Of a DNA stretch of 37,617 nt, positions 24,294 to 32,374 are shown piece by piece. The DNA is from Flavobacteriales bacterium BRH_c54. Lineage in GTDB: Bacteria > Bacteroidota > Bacteroidia > Flavobacteriales_E > Vicingaceae. The DNA lies in contig LADZ01000033.1 in the NCBI GenBank assembly GCA_000961845.1, positions 1 through 37,617 on the forward strand, written 5' to 3'. The notes beneath the pieces were generated by a model. It saw nothing but the letters and a program-made list of their open reading frames with translations, was not told the origin of the DNA and searched no databases. Position 1 is the stretch's first letter, and every line of letters begins with the position of its first letter. The position numbers were made by a program, and so were the translations under genes.

Positions 24294-26903
24294 TTACTTA
24301 TCTTTTCCTTCTATTTTGTTTCTAAATACAAACTTACCATCAAATTCATCAAGCACTATTTCTGATGCCGGAGTTACTTTCCCTGCTAAAATTTCTTTAG
24401 AAAGTTCATTCAATACATTTTTCTGTATCACTCTTTTTACAGGTCGTGCTCCAAATTGAGGATCATACCCCAATAGTGCTATTTTATGTATTGCTTCATC
24501 TGTAGCTGTAAGTTTTATGTCATTTTTAGCGACCATTTTAGCCAATATATCCAACTGCAATTTTACCACTTGATAAATATCTGCTTCACTTAGCGGAGTA
24601 AACATGATGGTTTCATCAATTCTGTTTAACAACTCTGGTCTGATAGTTTTTCTAAGTAAACCCATTACTTCTAACTTGGTTTTTTCTATCACGCTTTCTC
24701 GATCTATTTTTCCCATGTTTTCAAAACTTTCTTGTATAATGTGCGAACCTAAATTAGAAGTCATGATGATAATGGTATTTTTAAAATTCACCACTCTACC
24801 TTTGTTATCGGTCAATCTTCCATCATCCAACACCTGTAATAAAATGTTATACACATCTGGATGAGCTTTTTCAATCTCGTCTAACAAAATTACAGAGTAA
24901 GGTTTTCTTCTAACCGCTTCTGTAAGCTGACCACCTTCATCATAACCCACATATCCCGGAGGAGCACCAATCAATCTCGAAACGGAATGTTTCTCTTGGT
25001 ATTCACTCATATCTATTCGGGTCATGGCATTTTCATCGTTGAATAAAAATTCGCTCAATGCTTTTGCCAACTCTGTTTTTCCAACCCCTGTTGTTCCTAA
25101 GAAAATGAAAGAACCTATAGGTCGTTTTTCATCTTGCAAGCCTGCTCTACTTCTTCTTACGGCATCAGCAACAGCTGTAATTGCTTCTTCCTGACCAACC
25201 ACTCTTTTATGTAGTTCATCTTCCAAACGAAGTAATTTTTCTCTTTCCGTTTCTAGCATTTTAGTTACCGGAATACCAGTCCATTTAGAAACTACCTCTG
25301 CAATTTCTTCAATCGTTACTTCTTCTTTAATCATTTTTGAGCCCGATTGCATCTTAGCTAAATCTGCTTTAAAAGCTTCCAACCTTTCTTCCGCTTCTTT
25401 GGTTTTTCCGTAACGTATTTCGGCTACTTTTCCGTAATCTCCACTTCTTTCTGCTTGTTCGGCTTCGTATTTTAAATTTTCTAATTCTTCTTTGGCTTTT
25501 TGAATGCCTTCCACCACTTCTTTTTCAGCTATCCATTTCGCATTTAAACTATTTTTTTCTTCATTTAAATTCGCTAATTCCTCTTGGATTTTAGCCAATT
25601 TCTTGTCATCTTTTTCTCTTTTAATAGCTTCACGCTCAATTTCTAACTGCATAATTTTACGTTCAATCTCATCCAATACTTCCGGCTTAGAATTAATTTC
25701 CATACGCAATTTTGAAGCCGCTTCATCAATTAAATCAATGGCTTTGTCGGGCAAAAATCTATCAGTAATATAACGTTGAGAAAGCTCTACAGCCGAAATA
25801 ATGGCTGCATCTTTAATCTGCACTTTATGGTGATTTTCGTATTTTTCTTTAATCCCTCTCAAAATAGAAATAGCATCCTCTGTAGTTGGTTCGTCTATCA
25901 TCACTTTTTGAAAACGTCTTTCCAAGGCTTTGTCTTTCTCAAAATATTTTTGATATTCATTTAAAGTGGTTGCTCCAATCGCTTTTAATTCACCTCTTGC
26001 CAAAGCAGGTTTTAAAATATTGGCAGCATCCATTGCTCCTTCTCCTCCTCCGGCTCCCACCAACGTATGAATTTCATCAATAAATAATACGATATCACCT
26101 TCTGCACCAATTACTTCTTTTACTACTGCTTTTAAACGTTCTTCAAATTCTCCTTTATATTTTGCTCCAGCTATTAATGCTCCCATATCTAAAGCAAAAA
26201 TTTGCTTGTTTTTCAGATTTTCAGGAACATCTCCCGAAATTATTCTGTGTGCCAATCCTTCTGCAATAGCAGTTTTACCAACTCCTGGCTCTCCAACTAA
26301 AATAGGATTGTTTTTAGTTCTTCTGGACAAAATTTGAAGTACTCTTCTGATCTCTTCATCTCGACCAATAACCGGGTCTAACTTGTTTTCTTTAGCTAAT
26401 TCATTTAAGTTTTTAGCATATTTTTTCAATGAATTATATTGCTCTTCCTGACTTTGAGAAGTGACCTTTTCGCCTTTTCTCAACTCCTGAATAGCTGCTT
26501 TCATTTCTTTTTCTTTAATGCCGTTGTCCTTCATAAACTGAGCAACAGTATCTCCAGCATCCAGCAACGCCAATAATAAGTGTTCTATGGTTACATATTC
26601 ATCTTTAAATTCTTTTAAATAGGAGGTAGCTTTTTGTAATGCTTTATTTGCATTTTGCGATAAATATTGATTTCCTCCGGAAACTTTTGGGTAAGATTCT
26701 ACAATTTTATCTAAAGTCTGTTTGAATGCATTGGTATTAATGCCCAATTTACTCAGAATAAAAGGAGCAACATTCTCGTCCACCTCTAAAATTCCTTTTA
26801 GAATATGTCCTGTTTCTATAGCCTGTTGCCCTAAACCTGTAGCAATTTGCTGAGCTTGTTGAATGGCTTCTTGCGATTTGATAGTAAAATTATTAAAGTT
26901 CAT
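24294..26903 (-). CDS. clpB: ClpB disaggregase (Hsp100, class I AAA+)
   Basis: The 869-aa ATP-driven chaperone extracts polypeptides from aggregates with DnaK. The N-terminal Clp-N domain occupies about 1-145. The first AAA+ module has Walker A GEPGVGKT (about 205) and Walker B VLFIDE. A coiled-coil M-domain lies at about 405-525, rich in E and K with repeated leucines. The second AAA+ module has Walker A GTTGVGKT (about 610), VILLDEIEKAHPD and a sensor R in the GARPVKR motif. The length is normal for ClpB. No IGF/L tripeptide loop typical of ClpA/C is evident, and the ClpB-specific M-domain is present, so this is the disaggregase and not a ClpP partner. It is a single-gene unit with a candidate promoter at 26927-26955 and a strong terminator. 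I see no CIRCE element. Confidence 0.97.
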   Translation of the reverse strand: MNFNNFTIKSQEAIQQAQQIATGLGQQAIETGHILKGILEVDENVAPFILSKLGINTNAFKQTLDKIVESYPKVSGGNQYLSQNANKALQKATSYLKEFKDEYVTIEHLLLALLDAGDTVAQFMKDNGIKEKEMKAAIQELRKGEKVTSQSQEEQYNSLKKYAKNLNELAKENKLDPVIGRDEEIRRVLQILSRRTKNNPILVGEPGVGKTAIAEGLAHRIISGDVPENLKNKQIFALDMGALIAGAKYKGEFEERLKAVVKEVIGAEGDIVLFIDEIHTLVGAGGGEGAMDAANILKPALARGELKAIGATTLNEYQKYFEKDKALERRFQKVMIDEPTTEDAISILRGIKEKYENHHKVQIKDAAIISAVELSQRYITDRFLPDKAIDLIDEAASKLRMEINSKPEVLDEIERKIMQLEIEREAIKREKDDKKLAKIQEELANLNEEKNSLNAKWIAEKEVVEGIQKAKEELENLKYEAEQAERSGDYGKVAEIRYGKTKEAEERLEAFKADLAKMQSGSKMIKEEVTIEEIAEVVSKWTGIPVTKMLETEREKLLRLEDELHKRVVGQEEAITAVADAVRRSRAGLQDEKRPIGSFIFLGTTGVGKTELAKALSEFLFNDENAMTRIDMSEYQEKHSVSRLIGAPPGYVGYDEGGQLTEAVRRKPYSVILLDEIEKAHPDVYNILLQVLDDGRLTDNKGRVVNFKNTIIIMTSNLGSHIIQESFENMGKIDRESVIEKTKLEVMGLLRKTIRPELLNRIDETIMFTPLSEADIYQVVKLQLDILAKMVAKNDIKLTATDEAIHKIALLGYDPQFGARPVKRVIQKNVLNELSKEILAGKVTPASEIVLDEFDGKFVFRNKIEGKDK

Positions 26904-26926
26904 AGTACTTGTATTAATAAGGTTTT

Positions 26927-26955
26927 TAAATTTACAATTGGGGCATCAAAATCAA
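26927..26955 (-). promoter_or_regulatory. probable clpB promoter
   Basis: On the minus strand TTG (26955-26953) is followed by 18 nt and TAAATTTA, one mismatch from TAnnTTTG, located 23 bp before the ATG. No heat-shock operator is recognised. Confidence 0.38.
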
Positions 26956-27172
26956 CTCCAACTACAAAAATGCATAAAAAACCTGAAATTTTGACTGTAC
27001 AACAAGCTATCAACCTGAAATAATGTCGCTTTCAGCAGTTTTTACTGACAAAAGAATTACTCTACTTTCTATCAGTCGCTGTGTTTAAATTGGAATTTGT
27101 GAAAAAACTTAGCGTCTTTGTAATAAAACCAAGAACAAAGTACTATCAACCAATATTCTTACAAAATAATAG

Positions 27173-27180
27173 TAAGTTTG
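27173..27180 (+). promoter_or_regulatory. -7 promoter box before the prohibitin gene
   Basis: TAAGTTTG fully matches TAnnTTTG and lies 27 nt before the ATG. No TTTG is at the expected -33 position. Confidence 0.4.
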
Positions 27181-27207
27181 CATAAATTATAAATTAAACA
27201 AAAAAAC

Positions 27208-28053
27208 ATGAGTGAATATCAACAAATGGATATGCCCGAATTTCCGGCAAATGGTAAAAAAATAATTTTAAGCGTAGTAATAGGAATTATTGTAATTGTA
27301 GCTTTATGGAAAAGCTCTGTAACAATTGGAGCAGGTGAAGCTGGTGTGCTTTTCAAAACTTTTGGAGAAGGAGTTGAAAAAGACAGAACATATACTGAAG
27401 GTTTCCATCTAATAGCTCCTTGGAACAAAATGATAACCATGGAAGTTCGTCAGCAACAAGTAATGGAAAAAATGGCTGTATTATCTTCTAACGGGTTAGA
27501 AATCTCTGTAGATGTTTCTGTGTGGCATCAACCTGATTTTGTTAAACTGCCTTTATTATACCAAGAAAAAGGAATTGACTATGTAGAAAGAGTAGTTCGT
27601 CCTGCTATACGTTCTGCAACAAGAAGTGTAATTGGTAGATATACGCCTGAAGAAATTTATTCTTCTAAAAGAGATATTATTCAGGAAGAAATCAACATCG
27701 AAACTAAAAAAGTATTGGATAAACAACATATTCAATTAAATGAAGTATTAGTTAGAGACATTATGTTACCTCCAACTATTAAAGCTGCTATTGAAAACAA
27801 ATTGAAGCAAGAGCAAGAATCGTTGGAATATGAGTTTAAATTAGAGAAAGCAAAAAAAGAAGCCGAACGTCAAAGAATTGATGCTGAAGGTAAGGCAAAA
27901 GCTAACGAAATTTTAAGTGCTTCATTAACAGATAAAATTCTTACAGAAAAAGGTATTGAAGCTACCTTAGAATTAGCAAAATCTCCTAATGCAAAAGTTG
28001 TAGTTGTAGGAAGCGGTAAAGACGGTTTGCCAATAATTTTAGGGAATAACTAG
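27208..28053 (+). CDS. prohibitin / SPFH-domain membrane protein
   Basis: The 281-aa protein has one N-terminal transmembrane helix (about 17-37, KIILSVVIGIIVIVALW) and an SPFH (band 7) domain at about 42-230. The domain includes AGVLFKTFGEGVEKDRTYTEGFHLIAPW and VVRPAIRSATRSVIGRYTPEEIYSSKRD. A charged coiled coil follows (about 200-250, KLKQEQESLEYEFKLEKAKKEAERQRIDAEGKA shape) and a short tail. Prohibitin-like proteins form membrane ring assemblies that scaffold proteases such as FtsH and stabilise membrane complexes. The HflK/C relatives are longer and usually paired; here one prohibitin-like gene stands alone. It starts a rightward run with rsmE 24 bp downstream. Confidence 0.9.
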   Translation: MSEYQQMDMPEFPANGKKIILSVVIGIIVIVALWKSSVTIGAGEAGVLFKTFGEGVEKDRTYTEGFHLIAPWNKMITMEVRQQQVMEKMAVLSSNGLEISVDVSVWHQPDFVKLPLLYQEKGIDYVERVVRPAIRSATRSVIGRYTPEEIYSSKRDIIQEEINIETKKVLDKQHIQLNEVLVRDIMLPPTIKAAIENKLKQEQESLEYEFKLEKAKKEAERQRIDAEGKAKANEILSASLTDKILTEKGIEATLELAKSPNAKVVVVGSGKDGLPIILGNN

Positions 28054-28077
28054 TTTCGAGTTTAAACATCACGAGCC

Positions 28078-28782
28078 TTGAACTACTTCTACTGTCCTGA
28101 TATTGATGAGCAGCAAGTTTCTTTTACCTTAGATGAAACTGAATCAAAGCATATTTCGCGTGTATTACGATTAGCTGTTGGCAACGAAATAATACTACTT
28201 AATGGTAAAGGCTTGGTTTTTCAATGTGAGCTTACTTCCGTTGGCAAACAATGTACTGTTAATGTTATTCATTATACAAAAGAAGAAAAGGAACAACCCA
28301 ATATTCATATTGCAATTGCTCCCACCAAAAACAACGACAGACTAGAATGGTTCATTGAAAAGACCACAGAAATTGGCATTAATGAAATCACGCCAATTAT
28401 CTGCTCTAATTCCGAGCGGAAAGTAGTAAAACAAGAACGTTTGCTAAAAACCGCAATTGCAGCCATGAAACAGTCGAGAAGAGCTTTTTTACCTCAAATT
28501 AATGAGGCAGTTAAACTAAAATATTTTCTGAATCAATGTAATGCTGAGCAAAAATTTGTAGCTCATTGTTATGAAGAAAATCAACAACACCTAAAGGAAC
28601 TTTATACCTTGAGTAAAGATGTTGTCGTTTTAATTGGTCCGGAAGGAGATTTTAGTTTAGAAGAAGTAGAAATTGCCATAAAAAAACATAATTTTATCCC
28701 TATAAGTTTGGGTAAAAACAGACTCCGAACAGAAACTGCCGGAGTTTATGCTTGTACCACAATAAAACTATTGAATGAATAA
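28078..28782 (+). CDS. rsmE: 16S rRNA (uracil1498-N3)-methyltransferase
   Basis: The 234-aa SPOUT-family enzyme methylates U1498 of 16S rRNA with S-adenosylmethionine. The N-terminal PUA-like domain starts MNYFYCPDI and contains the SKHISRVLRL family signature. The C-terminal knot domain carries LIGPEGDFS (about 182-190) and LGKNRLRTETAG (about 209-220), which form the SAM-binding trefoil knot. A TTG start codon at 28078 is chosen because the family normally begins with an FY motif a few residues in, and no ATG lies nearby in frame. It overlaps the following DUF4159 gene by 8 bp, suggesting translational coupling. Confidence 0.93.
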   Translation: MNYFYCPDIDEQQVSFTLDETESKHISRVLRLAVGNEIILLNGKGLVFQCELTSVGKQCTVNVIHYTKEEKEQPNIHIAIAPTKNNDRLEWFIEKTTEIGINEITPIICSNSERKVVKQERLLKTAIAAMKQSRRAFLPQINEAVKLKYFLNQCNAEQKFVAHCYEENQQHLKELYTLSKDVVVLIGPEGDFSLEEVEIAIKKHNFIPISLGKNRLRTETAGVYACTTIKLLNE

Positions 28783-29440
28783 AATGCGTTTTTATATCTT
28801 ATTTGTATTGGCAGCTATTTTTTCTTTTTCTGGAAAAGCCCAACCTTACTCCTACCAAATTGCATTGGCAAAATACAATGGTGGTGGCGATTGGTACGCT
28901 AATTTAGAAACCTCACTACCGAACTTGGTAAAATTTTGCAACAAAAACTTAAAAACCAACATCAATCCTGAACAAGCCATTGTTGAAGTGGGCAGTAAAG
29001 AAATTTTCAATTATCCTTTTGTACACCTTACCGGACATGGAAATATTATTTTTTCTAATGATGAAGCCCAAAACATTAGAAACTATCTTATTGGTGGTGG
29101 ATTTTTACATATTTCAGATAATTATGGCTTAGATCAATTTATCCGACCTCAATTAAAAAAGGTTTTTCCTGAATTGGAATTAGTAGAATTACCTTATAAC
29201 CACCCTATTTACCATCAAAAATATAATTTTAACGGATTGCCAAAAATTCACGAACACGACAACAAACCAGCAAAAGGTTTTGGGTTAATTTACGAAGGTA
29301 AATTAGTTTGCTTTTATGATGTTGAATGCGATTTGGGTGATGGTTGGGAAGATGCTGTAATTCATAACAATTCAGAAGAAAACAGATTAAAAGCACTGCA
29401 AATGGGTGCCAATATTATTCAATATGCACTAACTCAATAA
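28775..29440 (+). CDS. exported DUF4159-family protein
   Basis: The 221-aa exported protein has a signal peptide (about 1-22, ending FSGKAQ) and a DUF4159 domain for the remainder. Visible features are FVHLTGHGNIIFSNDEAQNIRNYL, GGFLHISDNYG and PIYHQKYNFNGLPKIHEHD. Histidine, aspartate and glycine positions are well spaced for a Rossmann-like or glutamine amidotransferase-like fold, as suggested for this family, but no catalytic activity is established. DUF4159 proteins are often found with gliding or aerotolerance (Bat) genes; none are seen here. A second possible start is 28784, just past the rsmE stop, which keeps the signal peptide intact. Confidence 0.85.
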   Translation: MNKMRFYILFVLAAIFSFSGKAQPYSYQIALAKYNGGGDWYANLETSLPNLVKFCNKNLKTNINPEQAIVEVGSKEIFNYPFVHLTGHGNIIFSNDEAQNIRNYLIGGGFLHISDNYGLDQFIRPQLKKVFPELELVELPYNHPIYHQKYNFNGLPKIHEHDNKPAKGFGLIYEGKLVCFYDVECDLGDGWEDAVIHNNSEENRLKALQMGANIIQYALTQ

Positions 29441-29540
29441 ATTTATTATCGATGAAATAAACCATGAGCAAAATGCTCACCGACAACGATGAATATTCAA
29501 CATGGCAATTCCCTATAACCAATTTAATAAAAATACACAT

Positions 29541-30443
29541 ATGAAAAAAAAACTACCTTTTTTATTATTGTTAGCATTAATAACTTCAGGAGCTTACGCT
29601 CAAAAAGTCTATTTTAAATTAAATCCATCTTACAATTTCGGAATGAAAGACCAGGTATTAAGTTATGATTATTCTCTTCGATATTCTGCAGCTGCAAATA
29701 CTATTGTGGAAGAATATTCTAATGTAAGAACCTCTTTGGGAAAAGGATATATGGGAAGTTTTGCCATTGGTTTTAAACACAATGAAAATGTAAGTTCAGA
29801 ATATACTTTTTCTTATTTGAAAGGAAAACCATCCTCATTTAGTGATATTATTCACTACTATAATGGAGACGAAAAATATACAACAACTTTAGAAGCTAAT
29901 GTAATGTCTTTTACACCAACATTGGTTTTTTCTGCAACAGAAAAAGATTGGACACCATACTTAGCAGCAGGACTTTCCATAAATTTTATTACTGTAAAAG
30001 AAAATACTGAATTTTCTAGCTTTTTTATAAACGGAAATACAGTTATTGATGCTGAATACAAAGGCTCCCCTACTATTGGCTTCACTACCAAAATTGGTGT
30101 CATTAATAAAATTAGTGATGTATTTTCTGTATTTGGTGAGTTCACTTATGCTCACTTAAATTTTTCTCCAAATACCAAAGAAGTTACAGGCTATACCATT
30201 AATAAACAAGATTCTCTCTCTACATTAAAAGAATATGATATCCACACAGAGTACGAAAATGAAATTTCTATAATGTATGAAGACAATGGAAATGGTTTTG
30301 AGGAAAAACGCAACATGAACAAGCCAAGAGAGGCAAGGAAGTTTAGTATGCCATTATCTTATTTCTCTTTTTCAATTGGTGTTAGAATAAACATTGTTCG
30401 TAGAGAAAAACCTAATAATGATGTTATTAAAATAGAAAATTAA
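29541..30443 (+). CDS. outer membrane beta-barrel protein
   Basis: The 300-aa protein from the ATG at 29541 has a signal peptide (MKKKLPFLLLLALITSGAYAQ). A longer frame from 29502 would put MAIPYNQFNKNTH in front of it and is less likely. The mature protein has successive amphipathic strands: VYFKLNPSYNFG, YMGSFAIGFKHN, EYTFSYLKG, WTPYLAAGLSINFI, TIGFTTKIGVI and VFSVFGEFTYAHLNF. It ends with a strand, FSFSIGVRINIV. This pattern fits the outer-membrane beta-barrel (PF13505-type) family. A Crp/Fnr-type regulator starts 4 bp after its stop, suggesting an operon. A TGAGCA-AAA-TGCTCA inverted repeat at 29465-29479 precedes it. The function is unknown. Confidence 0.85.
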   Translation: MKKKLPFLLLLALITSGAYAQKVYFKLNPSYNFGMKDQVLSYDYSLRYSAAANTIVEEYSNVRTSLGKGYMGSFAIGFKHNENVSSEYTFSYLKGKPSSFSDIIHYYNGDEKYTTTLEANVMSFTPTLVFSATEKDWTPYLAAGLSINFITVKENTEFSSFFINGNTVIDAEYKGSPTIGFTTKIGVINKISDVFSVFGEFTYAHLNFSPNTKEVTGYTINKQDSLSTLKEYDIHTEYENEISIMYEDNGNGFEEKRNMNKPREARKFSMPLSYFSFSIGVRINIVRREKPNNDVIKIEN

Positions 30444-30447
30444 GTCC

Positions 30448-31068
30448 ATGGAATTATCGAACAACATATCAATGAAAACTACCTCTAAAATGTATGAGAA
30501 GCTTTCTGAAATTGGTTTTTCTAAAATTTTTAAGGAAGGGGAAGTTATTATAAACGACCATAGTTATATAAAGTCTATTCCCATTGTAATTACTGGAAGT
30601 ATAAAAGTAATGCGAACAGATGATGATGGTAGAGAAATTTTGTTGTATTACATTAAATCTGGAGAAAGTTGTATCATGTCATTTTTAGGCGGTTTACACC
30701 AAGATACTAGCAAAATTAAGGCTATTGCAGAAGAAAATACCGAGATACTTTTTATTCCAACTGAAAAGTTGAGCGAATTAATGAGGGAATATCCGGAATG
30801 GTTAGATTACATGTTTAGACTTTATCACAAACGATTTGAAGAACTGTTGGATGTGGTAAATGAAATTGCATTTAAAAAAATGGACGAACGCTTGTTGAAC
30901 TACCTCGAAAATAAAGCTGCCTTATCAAAAAGCAATATTATTTCTATTACTCACGAACAGATGGCAAACGAATTAGGTACAGCTCGAGTTGTAATTTCTA
31001 GGTTACTAAAACAACTAGAAACTGAAGGTGTGGTTGAGTTAGGAAGAAATAAGATTACTTTGTTGTAA
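30448..31068 (+). CDS. Crp/Fnr-family transcriptional regulator
   Basis: The 206-aa regulator has a cyclic-nucleotide-binding-like beta-barrel domain (about 15-130, GEVIINDHSYIKSIPIVITGSIKV...ESCIMSFLGG). A long dimer helix follows, then a winged helix-turn-helix (about 150-206, ITHEQMANELGTARVVISRLLKQLE). Only one cysteine (ESCIMS) is present, so it lacks the FNR iron-sulphur cysteine set. The canonical CRP cAMP-contact arginine is not obvious, so it probably senses another ligand or none. It starts 4 bp after the beta-barrel gene and is followed 40 bp later by a GNAT enzyme. The internal ATG at 30472 is an alternative start. Confidence 0.88.
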   Translation: MELSNNISMKTTSKMYEKLSEIGFSKIFKEGEVIINDHSYIKSIPIVITGSIKVMRTDDDGREILLYYIKSGESCIMSFLGGLHQDTSKIKAIAEENTEILFIPTEKLSELMREYPEWLDYMFRLYHKRFEELLDVVNEIAFKKMDERLLNYLENKAALSKSNIISITHEQMANELGTARVVISRLLKQLETEGVVELGRNKITLL

Positions 31069-31108
31069 TACTAAACAGTTTTTAAAAACTCTTAAAGAAA
31101 CACAACCC

Positions 31109-31657
31109 ATGCTAATAGAAACAAGTAGACTCATCATCAAACCAATTTCTATTGAAGATAAAAATGCAGTTTTTGAATACCGTTCTGATACTAAAACAAA
31201 TAAATATCAGGGGTGGATACCAAAAACTATTGATGACGTAATAACTTTTATTAATAAAACAGCAAAAAAAAATAACCTGCCAGAAACTTGGTTTCAACTG
31301 GTTATTCAAGAAAAAGAAACTCAAAAAATAATTGGTGATATCGGCATTCATTTCTTCGGAAAAGAAAATAAACAAGTCGAAATTGGATGCACCTTACATA
31401 AAAAATTTCAACATAAAGGCTATGCAACCGAATCTCTAAAAAGAGTGATTGAATATTTGTTTAATGAATTAGACAAACACCGAATTATCACATCTATTGA
31501 TCCCGAAAATATAAGCTCTATAGAACTCGTTAAAAGAATTGGTTTTAGAAAAGAAGCCCACTTTGTAGAAAGTTTATATATTAATGGCAAATGGGTTGAT
31601 GATGTGATTTTTGCATTATTAAAAAAAGATTATTTTAACACCAACAAACCTTCCTAA
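31109..31657 (+). CDS. GNAT N-acetyltransferase, RimJ/RimL type
   Basis: The 182-aa enzyme has the GNAT fold: an N-terminal strand (TSRLIIKPIS), a central IIGDIGIHFF with GCTLHKKFQHKGYATESLKRVIEYLF as the acetyl-CoA-binding region, and ENISSIELVKRIGFRKEAHF near the C-terminus. It acetylates a small molecule or protein N-terminus; the substrate cannot be read from sequence. It lies behind a Crp/Fnr regulator and shares its last bases with the opposite-strand gene at 31654. Confidence 0.9.
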   Translation: MLIETSRLIIKPISIEDKNAVFEYRSDTKTNKYQGWIPKTIDDVITFINKTAKKNNLPETWFQLVIQEKETQKIIGDIGIHFFGKENKQVEIGCTLHKKFQHKGYATESLKRVIEYLFNELDKHRIITSIDPENISSIELVKRIGFRKEAHFVESLYINGKWVDDVIFALLKKDYFNTNKPS

Positions 31658-32256
31658 TCTGAACTAACCAAACATTTGTTATTTTCCCATTTTCCAATTA
31701 AAGTTTCTTTTGGAATAATTTCTCCCTCACAAGTTAAGAAAGTGCCTTGTTTGTTCATTTTTATAACCTTACATTCCCCATTTAAAACAGCATTTATCAC
31801 AGCCTCTTTAGTTACTTCTACCGAGGAGTTTTTACCAATTTCTATTCCTACTTCATTATTAAAAAAATCCATATCAGAACTAATTTTATCCGGTACATCA
31901 CCGTCTTCCTCCTTACCTTTTTTAAAAGCTTTATAATTACCTTTTTCGTGAGCAGTTCCTAATCTTTTAGCTCTTTTGTGTCCTATTTCTTGTGTTAAAC
32001 GTGCCATCCAATAGGCATGTCTAAAAGCATCAATTTGACCTCCATTCCCATTGCCTCTCAAAATAGTGTCTTTTTTTAATTGATTTACTATTTTTTTAGT
32101 TTCTATAGTTACTTTTTTTGCTTTTTTTAATGCAAAAGGATGTTTAACTGCCCACCACTTTTCAGGACAACTCACTTCCTTAGTACTTATTTTATCATTT
32201 TGAGCAACTGAAAATGAAGTAAATAAATAAATTATTGAAAAAATTAAAATTTTCAT
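31654..32256 (-). CDS. exported unknown protein with DAFRHAYW motif
   Basis: The 200-aa exported protein has a signal peptide (about 1-18, FTSFSVAQ). The mature part centres on a helical segment with GGQIDAFRHAYWMARLTQEIG followed by LGTAHEKGN, whose spaced D, H, H and E residues could bind metal. This resembles DUF6973-type proteins, but that is recalled and not tested. A lysine-rich N-terminal helix (ALKKAKKVTIETKKI) and a C-terminal segment with two cysteines (GECKVIK, FLTCEGEI) complete the protein. It is convergent with the GNAT gene, and the two stop codons overlap (31654-31657). No enzymatic role is claimed. Confidence 0.7.
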   Translation of the reverse strand: MKILIFSIIYLFTSFSVAQNDKISTKEVSCPEKWWAVKHPFALKKAKKVTIETKKIVNQLKKDTILRGNGNGGQIDAFRHAYWMARLTQEIGHKRAKRLGTAHEKGNYKAFKKGKEEDGDVPDKISSDMDFFNNEVGIEIGKNSSVEVTKEAVINAVLNGECKVIKMNKQGTFLTCEGEIIPKETLIGKWENNKCLVSSD

Positions 32257-32336
32257 ACTACTAAAACTAACAAATTGTGTAAAAGTTTAGAGCCAAAATA
32301 CTTAAAATTTAGCTTAAAAAAATAGAAATTTTACGC

Positions 32337-32344
32337 TACATTTG
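32337..32344 (+). promoter_or_regulatory. -7 promoter box before the E2 gene
   Basis: TACATTTG fully matches TAnnTTTG and lies 30 nt before the ATG of the E2 gene. No TTTG is found 19 nt upstream, where the sequence is TTAA. Confidence 0.45.
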
Positions 32345-32374
32345 TGCTTCATTAAATTTAAACAGTTAATAAAA

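Larger units (their letters stand above)
26904..27207. other. 304-bp intergenic region between divergent clpB and prohibitin genes
   Basis: No open reading frame or RNA fold is convincing here. The region contains a possible clpB promoter (26927-26955) and the -7 box of the prohibitin gene (27173-27180). The stretch around 27100-27130 (GAAAAAACTTAGCGTCTTTG) resembles a phrase often repeated in Bacteroidota intergenic DNA. That is an impression from memory only. Confidence 0.6.

Noticed and set aside
25504-26083. Plus-strand open frames opposite clpB
   Set aside because: They are shadows of the well-conserved clpB reading frame.
26904-26960. Possible CIRCE or heat-shock operator before clpB
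   Set aside because: No inverted repeat of the CIRCE type and no sigma-32-like element is visible; only a generic promoter candidate is seen.
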